DNA from: Clostridium sp. AT4
Lineage (GTDB): Bacteria; Bacillota; Clostridia; Lachnospirales; Lachnospiraceae
DNA: 64,000 nt
Assembly: GCF_001517625.2 (NCBI RefSeq)
Contig: NZ_LN999824.1
Location: forward strand, 61,358-125,357
Direction: 5' to 3'
Shown here: in pieces, positions 42,342 through 50,498 of the stretch
Layout: every line of letters starts with the position of its first letter
How positions within the stretch are numbered: position 1 is the first letter of the stretch
The notes under the pieces: generated by a model
Seen by the model: only the letters and a program-made list of their open reading frames with translations
What the model was told of the DNA's origin: nothing
Databases searched by the model: none
Made by a program: the position numbers and the translations under genes

Positions 42342-42408
42342 ATTCGGCGTTACTTTAAATTTAATTGTCATTTTTTATAGTATTATAACGAAATGGAGGA
42401 TTATTTAT

Positions 42409-43536
42409 ATGATTATTACCAAATTCGAAAGCTGGTGGGTAGAAAGAGGGAAATGTCTGTTTGATGAACGGCGCCAGGGAGGCGCTAAAATGGGATGGGA
42501 CGTAATCGTAATCCGTCTTACAACAGATACAGGATTAGAAGGACACGCTGTATGCATGGCTGCCAGAAGCGGAGCTGTCAGTGAATCCTATCTTCAGGAA
42601 AGCATTGCCCCGGTTGTTCTTGGGCGTGATCCCCACGACAGAGAAGCGATCTTCCAGGAACTGTGGGTCATCGACCGGCATGAAGCCTTTTTCCCTGTAT
42701 TTCTTCCCGGCCCTGTAGACGTAGCGCTCTGGGATCTGTGTGCAAAGGAAGCAGGCCTTCCCTTATATAAATATATCGGAGCCTACAGAGACAAGCTTCC
42801 CGTCTATGCCAGCAGCAACTTCCTTCCAACCGTACAGGATTATGTAGATGAAGCCCTTTACTATAAGAGCAAAGGCATCAAGGGATACAAAGCGCATCCG
42901 GCCGGTCCTGTAGAATTTGACATGAAGGTACATGCGGCGGTCCGTGAAGCCGTCGGAGATGACTTTATCCTGATGACCGATCCGGTCGGAGACTATACCT
43001 TAGACGAAGCAATCCGCGTAGGCAGACAGCTTGAAAAACTGAACTATAAATGGTTTGAAGAGCCCTTCCGTGATTTTGAGCTTTATAAGTATTCTGAACT
43101 GTGCCGTGCTCTGGATATCCCCATCGCTGCTACAGAAACCACCAGAGGCTGCCACTGGGGAGTCGCTCAGGTAATCGCCCAAAGAGCGGCTGATATCGTC
43201 CGGGCAGACGTAAGCTGGAAAGACGGCATCACCGGTGCTTTGAAGATCGCCCATTTAGCGGAGGCCTTCGGACTGAACTGTGAGATTCATACCACCACCA
43301 TGAATTACATGGATATGGCAAATCTCCATTTAAGCTGTGCGATTAAAAACTGTGAATACTTTGAATACTTTGTACCGGAGGATAATTACCGTCTTCCCAT
43401 GAAGGGAGATCTCCCAATTGATGAAAACGGTTTCATCCATGTTCCTGATAAGCCCGGCATCGGAGTTGAACTTGATTGGGATCTGATCGAATCTGCCTGC
43501 CGCCATTACTGCTGTCAGGAATGGAAACAGGCATAA
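42409..43536 (+). CDS. Mandelate racemase/muconate lactonizing enzyme family protein (acid-sugar dehydratase or cycloisomerase)
   Basis: 375 residues of the enolase superfamily: an N-terminal capping domain and a barrel with metal ligands Asp191 (TDPVGDY), Glu217 (WFEEPF) and Glu243 (AATETTRG). The second-strand catalytic position reads Lys161-Ala-His163, and Asp267 with His294 can form the His-Asp dyad. Such arrangements occur in acid-sugar dehydratases and galactaro/glucarolactone cycloisomerases. The substrate is not settled by these residues. GGAGG lies nine bases before the ATG. It is divergent from the uronate operon and followed by a convergent LacI gene three bases away. Confidence 0.87.
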   Translation: MIITKFESWWVERGKCLFDERRQGGAKMGWDVIVIRLTTDTGLEGHAVCMAARSGAVSESYLQESIAPVVLGRDPHDREAIFQELWVIDRHEAFFPVFLPGPVDVALWDLCAKEAGLPLYKYIGAYRDKLPVYASSNFLPTVQDYVDEALYYKSKGIKGYKAHPAGPVEFDMKVHAAVREAVGDDFILMTDPVGDYTLDEAIRVGRQLEKLNYKWFEEPFRDFELYKYSELCRALDIPIAATETTRGCHWGVAQVIAQRAADIVRADVSWKDGITGALKIAHLAEAFGLNCEIHTTTMNYMDMANLHLSCAIKNCEYFEYFVPEDNYRLPMKGDLPIDENGFIHVPDKPGIGVELDWDLIESACRHYCCQEWKQA

Positions 43537-43539
43537 CTT

Positions 43540-44613
43540 CTACTGAAACAGGCAGTGATAGTTTTCATGTTCATACATAACAAGGTTGCTTTTAAAAACC
43601 ACATCACTGCCTACATAGACCCGTTTCTGCTCCGGCATCTTTCCGCTGATCAAAAACTCTGTCAGGGTCCGTATTCCAATATACCCCTGAGCATAGGGAT
43701 TTTTCTGGATCACGTTGTTAAATACGGAACGCCGGAGCCGGTCCGCGGTCATATCAGAAAGGTCAGAGCCTACGGCAAACAGTCTTCCCGCCCGCCCGCT
43801 TTCTTCCAGGGCCTCTCCCAGCATAACCGTACCCTGAGAATATACACTGCAGCAGGCAGCTACATCCGGACGGGTGATCTGATTATAAATATTTACATAA
43901 TTTGTATGATCCATTGTCCAGGAATGGTCAATATACAAAAGGTTTGGACAGCTATTTTCACTCAGATATGCCTTAAATCCTCTGGCAATCGCACTGTGGG
44001 CTTCCCACTTGGGATTTCCTCCGCAGAGGAAAATACTTCCAAATTCAGGAATACGGCTCAGAATCAGTTCCGCCATGGTACGTCCGATTACTTCATATTC
44101 GGGCTGTATACAGCAAAGGTAATCACAGAATTTTATCTCCGAAGTAATACATACAACGGATATTCCCTCGTCCTGTATCAGTTTCCAGTCCTCTTTTGAC
44201 GTAATTTCATCAATATGACCTACCGTCAGGATTCCATGAAGCTTGTGTTCCTGTACCATTTTCCTCAGCTGAGCCAAGATACGATCCCTGCTGTGATGAT
44301 GATAGGGCATTTCAATACATTCCATATTAACGTTGATGGTAGAAAGATAATCATGGATCCCCCTCCACATAGGCGGATAATAGTACTGATTGTCTCCATC
44401 CTCAGAAGGCACTAAAATCGCGATTCTCTGGGTACTCCGTTTTAAACTGGAAGCCAGCGTATTCGGCTGATACCCCAACTCCTCGGCTGTTCTTCTGATT
44501 TTTTCGCGGGTTTCATCACTGACCCCAGATTTGCCGCTCAATGCAAAGTGAACGGAACTGATCGATACTCCTGCTTTTGCTGCTACATCTCTGATCGTTA
44601 CTTTTGCTTTCAA
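43540..44613 (-). CDS. LacI-family transcriptional regulator
   Basis: About 357 residues if translation begins at the TTG at 44613, which has GGAAGGG at good spacing; the GTG at 44622 sits too close to it. The LacI helix-turn-helix is complete (VTIRDVAAKAGVSISSVHFA, then ALSGKSGVSDETREKI), and a periplasmic-binding-like effector domain follows from about residue 60. It probably senses a uronate or aldarate intermediate and represses the divergent promoters that carry AAAACGTTTT palindromes. It converges with the enolase-superfamily gene with a gap of three bases. Confidence 0.9.
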   Translation of the reverse strand: MKAKVTIRDVAAKAGVSISSVHFALSGKSGVSDETREKIRRTAEELGYQPNTLASSLKRSTQRIAILVPSEDGDNQYYYPPMWRGIHDYLSTINVNMECIEMPYHHHSRDRILAQLRKMVQEHKLHGILTVGHIDEITSKEDWKLIQDEGISVVCITSEIKFCDYLCCIQPEYEVIGRTMAELILSRIPEFGSIFLCGGNPKWEAHSAIARGFKAYLSENSCPNLLYIDHSWTMDHTNYVNIYNQITRPDVAACCSVYSQGTVMLGEALEESGRAGRLFAVGSDLSDMTADRLRRSVFNNVIQKNPYAQGYIGIRTLTEFLISGKMPEQKRVYVGSDVVFKSNLVMYEHENYHCLFQ

Positions 44614-44716
44614 AAAATGCACCCTTCCCGTTACTGTCGATTATTACTGCTATTATACAACAGTTTGCCAAAAGTTAAATACTTTGTAAAATGAATTTTC
44701 AGGAGGAATATACAGA

Positions 44717-45472
44717 ATGTCTGAATTAGAATTAAAAGGAAAAACAGGAATTGTCACCGGAGCCAGCAGCGGTATTGGCTTTCAGATCGCTAATGTCCTG
44801 GCAGAAGCCGGAGCAGCTGTCTATGCGATCAGCCGCACCGGAGCGCCAAAAGAAGGAGTGGGCGAGAGTTCTCCGGGTGTGATCCATGTAAAAGGCGATA
44901 TCGGAGACCAGGCAGCCATGAAAACGCTCCTGGATGAAATTACAGCTTCTACCGGCGGCGTCCTTGACTTTCTCGTCAATAATGCCGGAGCTACCTTTAA
45001 ATGCCGTGCCGAAGAATTTCCGGAAAATCAGTTTGACCATATCATGGATGTAAACGTAAAATACGTGTTCGAGATGAGCCGCCTCTGCTATCCATTCCTC
45101 AAAAAATCCCAGGAAAAAGGCCGGATCATCAACATCACCAGCATGAGTGCCCATCTGGGCTTTTCCGAGGTTGTTCCCTACTGTACCAGCAAGGGAGCAG
45201 TCCTTGCCATGACACGCGGTCTGGCGGTAGAATGGGCCGGAGATAATATCTGCGTAAATAGCATTGCTCCCGGCTGGTTTAAGAGCAAGATGCTCACACA
45301 GGTAGCCGACCCGGTCAGAGAACAGAAAATCCTCAGCCGTATGCCTTTACACGCTTACGGAGATACCCGCGATCTGGGCGCCATGGCACGCTTCCTCTGC
45401 GGACCCGGAGCCGGATACATTACCGGTCAGGACTTTGCTGTAGATGGCGGAGCACTGGCATTTGGATATTGA
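44717..45472 (+). CDS. Short-chain dehydrogenase/reductase
   Basis: 251 residues with TGASSGIG at 14-21, NNAGAT after the fourth strand, and Ser, Tyr and Lys of the catalytic set in NITSMSAH and VPYCTSKGAV. The ending FAVDGGALAFGY is typical of sugar and sugar-acid SDRs. Its start has AGGAGG nine bases upstream. It is divergent from the LacI gene by about 100 bp, so it is likely part of the same regulon, possibly oxidising or reducing the product of the enolase-superfamily enzyme (inference). No palindrome like those at 42085 and 42332 was seen upstream of it. Confidence 0.87.
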   Translation: MSELELKGKTGIVTGASSGIGFQIANVLAEAGAAVYAISRTGAPKEGVGESSPGVIHVKGDIGDQAAMKTLLDEITASTGGVLDFLVNNAGATFKCRAEEFPENQFDHIMDVNVKYVFEMSRLCYPFLKKSQEKGRIINITSMSAHLGFSEVVPYCTSKGAVLAMTRGLAVEWAGDNICVNSIAPGWFKSKMLTQVADPVREQKILSRMPLHAYGDTRDLGAMARFLCGPGAGYITGQDFAVDGGALAFGY

Positions 45473-45575
45473 TTTATTGAGCCGTATCCTCCCTATACAT
45501 ACAAAAAATCCAAAAGAATTCCTGGCGCTTTTTGAATAACATGCCACATTTCGGGTATACTAAGTGTTTGAATAT

Positions 45576-45677
45576 ATCCCTCATTTCATCAGTATATTTA
45601 AGGGATCCTTCTCCTTACATTTGACTTTTCCCTTATTTTTCGATATATTTTAAGGGAAACGAGAGGAGGCTAAGGGA
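45576..45677. promoter_or_regulatory. Nested inverted repeats with five AAGGGA-type half-sites before the Fic gene
   Basis: ATCCCT (45576-45581) faces AGGGAT (45601-45606), and TTTCCCTTA (45627-45635) faces TAAGGGAAA (45651-45659). A fifth copy, TAAGGGA at 45671-45677, lies between the Shine-Dalgarno GAGGAGG and the ATG. The half-sites are accompanied by TATAT runs. They could be operator sites of the winged-helix Fic protein itself, or RNA hairpins. Confidence 0.55.
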
Positions 45678-46724
45678 ATGAGAATATTCAACTATTCAAA
45701 AATCAAAGAGCAAACGTGGGATTCTGAGATTCTTGGATATATTGCAGCAATTTACAGAGAAGTCGGAAAGCAAGAGCAATATCTAAAGCAGCGTCCGGAA
45801 GAACTGGAAAAGCTTGTTGAGATTGCAAAAATACAAAGTACCGAAGCATCCAATGCCATCGAGGGAATTGTCACTACCAATACTCGTATCAAGCAGTTGG
45901 TGAAAGAAAAAAACACCCCGAAAAATCGTGATGAACAGGAAATTGCCGGATATCGTGACGTACTGAATGTGATCCATGATAACTTTGATGTAATTCCAAT
46001 CTCCAAAAACTACATTTTGCAATTACACAAAATCATGTACAGTCACATGAATAACCCTCTGGCGGGACAGACTAAAAACCTACAGAACTATATCAGTGCG
46101 ACTTATCCTGAAGGACATACGGAAATATTATTCACTCCGCTTTCTCCCTTTGAGACACCGGAGGCACTGGATAAAATTTGCGAAGAATATAACCGTGTAA
46201 TCGGTAACTTTGAAGTAGAGCCGCTGATTGCAATTCCAATCTTTATCCATGACTTTCTATGTATTCATCCGTTCAACGATGGCAACGGAAGAATGAGCCG
46301 CCTGCTCACAACCTTGCTGTTATACCGTAACGGCTTCTATGTAGGAAAATACATTTCCCTGGAAGCCAAGATCGCAAATGCTAAAGATCTCTACTATGAT
46401 GCACTTGCCAGATCCCAAGACAGGTGGCATGAAGGCTGTGAAAATGCTGTACCGTTTATCAAATATCTGCTGAGCACCTTTCTTGCCGCCTATAAAGATT
46501 TTGAAGATCGGTTCTCCATCGTAGAAACAAAGCTGCCGGCAGTGGAGATGGTAAGAAAGGCAACACAAAATAAGATTGGGAAATTCACAAAGCAGGACAT
46601 TCGAGAATTATGCCCATCCCTGAGCATTAGTTCTATCGAAGGTTCTCTGAGAAAATTAGTGAAAGAGGGGGATTTGAAGCGAGAAGGTTCCGGAAAGGCA
46701 ACTTATTATATTCGCCTGCGGTAA
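45678..46724 (+). CDS. Fic-domain protein with inhibitory helix and C-terminal winged helix
   Basis: 348 residues. The Fic active-site motif HPFNDGNGR is complete at 197-205, with the catalytic His197. The inhibitory motif (S/T)xxxE(G/N) is SNAIEG at 58-63, upstream in sequence, so this is a class II self-inhibited Fic protein. The C-terminal 70 residues (TKQDIRELCPSLSISSIEGS) look like a winged helix for DNA binding. Fic enzymes transfer AMP or other nucleotidyl groups to target proteins. No separate antitoxin gene is beside it. Base composition resembles the neighbours, but it is unrelated to the metabolic genes around it and may be a recent insertion. Confidence 0.92.
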   Translation: MRIFNYSKIKEQTWDSEILGYIAAIYREVGKQEQYLKQRPEELEKLVEIAKIQSTEASNAIEGIVTTNTRIKQLVKEKNTPKNRDEQEIAGYRDVLNVIHDNFDVIPISKNYILQLHKIMYSHMNNPLAGQTKNLQNYISATYPEGHTEILFTPLSPFETPEALDKICEEYNRVIGNFEVEPLIAIPIFIHDFLCIHPFNDGNGRMSRLLTTLLLYRNGFYVGKYISLEAKIANAKDLYYDALARSQDRWHEGCENAVPFIKYLLSTFLAAYKDFEDRFSIVETKLPAVEMVRKATQNKIGKFTKQDIRELCPSLSISSIEGSLRKLVKEGDLKREGSGKATYYIRLR

Positions 46725-46760
46725 ATATCTTTACAATTAACCTCTTTCAGAAACTATCAA

Positions 46761-46794
46761 AAAGGGAAGGCCAGGATCATCCGGCCTTCCCTTT
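46761..46794. terminator. Bidirectional terminator between the Fic and permease genes
   Basis: AAAGGGAAGGCC (46761-46772) and GGCCTTCCCTTT (46783-46794) form a perfect 12-bp stem with a ten-base loop, with A-rich and T-containing flanks, between two convergent genes. Confidence 0.8.
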
Positions 46795-46823
46795 CTGTAT
46801 TTACGTAAACAACTATCTTTTAC

Positions 46824-48158
46824 TTACGCCTCTTCATAAGAGATTTCCATCTTTACCTTTCCGCTGTGATAACGTACCAGTGAGAAGATGATCGCACCTG
46901 CCAGCACAACAATATTGATGATGATCATCTTAATATCGGCTGCCATTGCATTAGAGATTAGCTGGAAAGCTGCCACGCCTGCACAGGAGTACATTAACAG
47001 TCTGTACGCCCAGTCAGGCATATGGAACATGGACTTTGCCCACAGGTCCGGAAGCATTTTCGGCATCTTCAGGTAGCCAATTGCATATACGATGGAACGG
47101 AGATATGTAATAAACATTACAAGGTCTGCAATCTGGTTTACACTCAGATCCAGTGCCAGCGGCACGATTGTCAGCAGATACCATACAAACAGCCATTTAT
47201 GAGGGGTGCGGTATTTGGGATGAAGCTCGCCCATGGACTTGGGGAACCAGCCGTCTCTGGATGCCTGTACCAGAGGCTTTGTGATATACGCAACTGTAAC
47301 ATTTAAGGTAGTAGCTGTCGCTCCCAGAGCACCTGCTACGATGAAGAACAGGAACAGAGGCTTGTTAAAGATCACCTCAGCTACCAGAGTAAGAGGCTGT
47401 CCTGCCACCTGCTCCACCGGAAGCACGCCAGATGCCACGATAGAAAGCAGAGAGAACATAATTGCTACAAACGCAGTGGAAATAATAATGGTAGTCGGAA
47501 TATCCTTCTTTGGATTCTTACATTCACCTGAGAATGAGATCAGCTCAGATGCTCCCAAGACTGCATAGTTTAAAAATGCTCCGCCTGCGAAGATACCTAC
47601 TACGCCATGAGTTGTAAATCCCGGATTTTTAAAGTAATTTGCAAAGTCTACATGGGGCATACCACAGACAATGAATAAAAGGATCGCTCCCACCAGAGCT
47701 ACTGTCAGGAAGTTTTCTACCTTTGCCATGATATTGATTCCAAAGAAGTTTACAACAAAGAATAAGGTTGCAATCGCCATAGCAACAATCTTTGGATTGG
47801 ATGTTGGGAACAATGCCTGGAAATACTCTGCAAAGGACAGAGCATACATACAGATTCCCATCTCTCCCAGGAAATAGATGATGATCCATGCTCCTGCCCA
47901 TTTCTCTCCTACAAACATGGACCATACGGTATAGTTTCCGCCTTTAAAACGGGCGATACTGGAACTTAAAATACTGGGAACTGCAAAGAACAGGGCAAAA
48001 AAGGTTGCTATCAGATAGGAAATAAAGACGGAACGTCCTGTCCGATCAATTCCGATACCGGTTAATGTCATAACACCGGCTCCGATGATCATGCCTACTG
48101 CAATTCCAAATAGATCCTTTCGGCTTAAGACCTGCTTATATCCTACATCTTCACTCAT
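46824..48158 (-). CDS. APC-superfamily amino acid permease
   Basis: 444 residues with twelve predicted spans. The first helix carries GIAVGMIIGAGVMTLTGIGI, the unwound Gly-rich segment by which APC transporters bind the amino acid backbone, and ASELISFSGECKNPKKDIP is the usual loop after span 6. It is an importer or exchanger for amino acids in the cytoplasmic membrane. It lies 15 bp after pepT on the same strand, so peptide cleavage and amino acid movement are probably coexpressed. Confidence 0.9.
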   Translation of the reverse strand: MSEDVGYKQVLSRKDLFGIAVGMIIGAGVMTLTGIGIDRTGRSVFISYLIATFFALFFAVPSILSSSIARFKGGNYTVWSMFVGEKWAGAWIIIYFLGEMGICMYALSFAEYFQALFPTSNPKIVAMAIATLFFVVNFFGINIMAKVENFLTVALVGAILLFIVCGMPHVDFANYFKNPGFTTHGVVGIFAGGAFLNYAVLGASELISFSGECKNPKKDIPTTIIISTAFVAIMFSLLSIVASGVLPVEQVAGQPLTLVAEVIFNKPLFLFFIVAGALGATATTLNVTVAYITKPLVQASRDGWFPKSMGELHPKYRTPHKWLFVWYLLTIVPLALDLSVNQIADLVMFITYLRSIVYAIGYLKMPKMLPDLWAKSMFHMPDWAYRLLMYSCAGVAAFQLISNAMAADIKMIIINIVVLAGAIIFSLVRYHSGKVKMEISYEEA

Positions 48159-48173
48159 TCTGCATCCTCCTCT

Positions 48174-49421
48174 TTATGAACGATCTGCGTCTTTTCTTAC
48201 ATCCAGACAGCTCTCACACAATTTCACCAGCAGCTCATAGGATTTCTCCATGGACTGAATACAAGTATATTCATAAATGGTGTGACAGTTATCGCCTCCG
48301 GTAAACAGATTGGGACAGGGAAGTCCTTTAAATGTTATTTCCGCTCCGTCTACACCCCCGCGTACAGGAATGATCACCGGCTCAATCCCCAGTTCCTCCA
48401 TTGCTTTTACTGCATTATCAATGATAAACGGGAAATTCAGGATCTTATCCCTCATATTGTGCATCACATCTTCAAAATGAATGCTGACCGTATCTTCCCC
48501 GTATTTCTTATTGAGAAACTCTCCGATTGCCAGAAGGGCATTCTTCTTTTCCGTGAATTTACTCATCTCATGATCCCGGACCAGATAACGCATGGAAGTG
48601 TTTCCCACATCTCCGTGAATCTCTGCCAGATGGGTAAAACCTTCTCTTCCTTCCGTATTTGCCGGTATCTCCAGGGGATTTAAAAGGCTGTGGAGTTCCA
48701 TCGCAATGTGCATGGAATTGACCATTCTGTTTTTCGCATATCCGGTATGGGCTACCTCTCCTTTTACCTCCACATATGCAATTCCGCAGTTGAAATTGTC
48801 ATAATAGAATTCACCCAGTTCTCCGCCATCCATAGAATAGGCAAAATCGCAGTTAAATTTTTCCAGATTGAAATTCAGAGTGCTCTTCCCGATCTCTTCA
48901 TCACAGGTAAAGCAGATATTTACCTGGCCATGGCCGATTTCAGGATGAGTCATCAGCGTCTTTGCCATCTGCATGATCACAGCTACGCCGCTTTTGTCAT
49001 CCGCACCTAAAAGAGTGGTTCCATCGCCAACGATCAGATCTTTTCCCTTATAGACCTTCAGTCTTGGGAACTTTTCGGTTGAGAAGATAATATGTTTCTC
49101 CTCATTCAATACAATATCTTCCCCATCATAGTTTTCTATGATCCTTGGATGTATGTTGCAGCCCGGAAGATCTGGCGCCGTATCCATATGGGCGGTAAAA
49201 CCGATCGCCGGAATCCCATCCCCGCTGTTAGAAGGAATAGACGCATATACTGCCCCGTATTCATCCATCTCCGCATTATCTACGCCCATTTCCAAAAGCT
49301 CTTTTACCAGCAGCCTTCCCAGATCCTTCTGCTTCTCCGTACTGGGAATGGTCTGGCTTCCATGCTGTGACTGCGTGTCAATGCTTACATACCTGAGAAA
49401 CCGTTCTACTAACTCCATCAT
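48174..49421 (-). CDS. pepT: Peptidase T (tripeptide aminopeptidase)
   Basis: 415 residues, the usual length. Zinc ligands of the M20B family are visible: His78 and Asp80 in TAHMDTAPD, the bridging Asp in LLGADDKSG, and Glu-Glu in FTCDEEIGKS, with a C-terminal GGDNCHTIYE. PepT removes the N-terminal residue from tripeptides in the cytoplasm. AAAGGAGG precedes the start. It is flanked by a 2-hydroxyacid dehydrogenase-like gene upstream and an APC permease downstream. Confidence 0.95.
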   Translation of the reverse strand: MMELVERFLRYVSIDTQSQHGSQTIPSTEKQKDLGRLLVKELLEMGVDNAEMDEYGAVYASIPSNSGDGIPAIGFTAHMDTAPDLPGCNIHPRIIENYDGEDIVLNEEKHIIFSTEKFPRLKVYKGKDLIVGDGTTLLGADDKSGVAVIMQMAKTLMTHPEIGHGQVNICFTCDEEIGKSTLNFNLEKFNCDFAYSMDGGELGEFYYDNFNCGIAYVEVKGEVAHTGYAKNRMVNSMHIAMELHSLLNPLEIPANTEGREGFTHLAEIHGDVGNTSMRYLVRDHEMSKFTEKKNALLAIGEFLNKKYGEDTVSIHFEDVMHNMRDKILNFPFIIDNAVKAMEELGIEPVIIPVRGGVDGAEITFKGLPCPNLFTGGDNCHTIYEYTCIQSMEKSYELLVKLCESCLDVRKDADRS

Positions 49422-49444
49422 TGTTTTTGCTCTTCCTCCTTTAT

Positions 49445-50341
49445 TTACATTTCTGCCAAAAAATGTTCCACATTTTCAATGCTTTTCTGAGACAGACGCA
49501 GGGTACACTGCTCCGAACTTCCTGCACACCGCTCTGTATAGATCATATTTGGACATTCATGCAGCTGTTCCCATGTATCCCCGATTCCAACCCCATCACA
49601 GAGATAATAATTGTCTTTGCAGGACAGCCACTGTTTCATCGCTTCCACATCAAATGTAGGACCTATGGACGTATTAACAATGATTTTTCCATTTCCAAAC
49701 AGCTTAAACTCTTTTTCCTTTAACAGACAGGTGTTTTTCGGAAGAAGCGTACAGATTATATCATTTTCCTTTAACAGTTCTTCTAATGGACGGCGGCAGA
49801 TCCCCAGTTTTTCCGCCTCTTCGCAGCATCTTAAATCCGAATAGGACACGTCTGCATCCATAAGCTTTAAAATTTTTGCCAGCTTAAAGCCGGTATTTCC
49901 CATTCCTACAATTCCAATCTTCTGATTGTAAAACTCATTAGGACGTTCTCTCCACTGATGTCCGTTAAAACCATGAAGCAGATCTGCCAGAGCGCTTACC
50001 GCAAACTCAATGACTCCTCCATCGCCGTAATCTGTGATCCCGCGTACAACAATGCCCCGTTCTCTGGCATATGCCACATCTACATTGGCACTTTTTTCAT
50101 TATACAGAGTACAGCACATTCCGATGTATTTGAGCTTCGGGCATTTTTCCATGATTTCCTTTGTAATCAGCGTACAGTATGATACCATCAGACAGTCCGC
50201 ATCCTTTACTCTCTCCGTGATCTCATCTGTATCGACAGGAAAATCATCATAAAAAACCGCTTCCCCAGACAGCTCTCTGAGACGATTTTTTGCCCACTCA
50301 TTCATTCCCGTATTGTCTACTACTACTGTCTTTTGAAACAT
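49445..50341 (-). CDS. D-isomer 2-hydroxyacid dehydrogenase-like protein with a degenerate active site
   Basis: 298 residues. The Rossmann loop GIVGMGNTGFKLAK and the preceding VDVAYARERGIVVRGITDYG follow the family closely. However, the catalytic Arg of the N-T-x-R-G motif is replaced by Ile (VNTSIGPTFD), no D-V-x-E-x-E-P segment is present, and the Pro-His pair is replaced by TERCAG. The three residues that normally transfer the proton and hydride are therefore missing. NAD binding is probable, but ordinary dehydrogenase activity is doubtful. It is the first gene of the pepT and permease operon, with GGAGGG before its ATG. Confidence 0.8.
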   Translation of the reverse strand: MFQKTVVVDNTGMNEWAKNRLRELSGEAVFYDDFPVDTDEITERVKDADCLMVSYCTLITKEIMEKCPKLKYIGMCCTLYNEKSANVDVAYARERGIVVRGITDYGDGGVIEFAVSALADLLHGFNGHQWRERPNEFYNQKIGIVGMGNTGFKLAKILKLMDADVSYSDLRCCEEAEKLGICRRPLEELLKENDIICTLLPKNTCLLKEKEFKLFGNGKIIVNTSIGPTFDVEAMKQWLSCKDNYYLCDGVGIGDTWEQLHECPNMIYTERCAGSSEQCTLRLSQKSIENVEHFLAEM

Positions 50342-50437
50342 GATTTTACATTCCCTCCTATCTGATTTCCATACCAGGTTTATGCAATATGTTTTTATTT
50401 GTTCTTTATTGTTTTTATTTTTATATAATAATTATAA

Positions 50438-50479
50438 AAAAAATCCACTCATCCTCATACAGGAAAAAGTGGATTTTTT
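50438..50479 (-). terminator. Terminator after the binding protein and two-component operon
   Basis: AAAAAATCCACT (50438-50449) and AGTGGATTTTTT (50468-50479) form a 12-bp stem. In the minus direction the hairpin ends in a run of six T, a good intrinsic terminator for the gene ending at 50499. Confidence 0.85.
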
Positions 50480-50498
50480 GTTCAAAAACAGGATATTT

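Noticed and set aside
43555..44199. A 214-codon plus-strand frame opposite the LacI gene
   Set aside because: The minus-strand frame encodes a complete LacI protein; the plus-strand product is low in recognisable motifs and rich in rare composition.
45678..46724. Two-gene Fic toxin-antitoxin system
   Set aside because: The inhibitory helix is within the same protein and no small antitoxin gene is adjacent.
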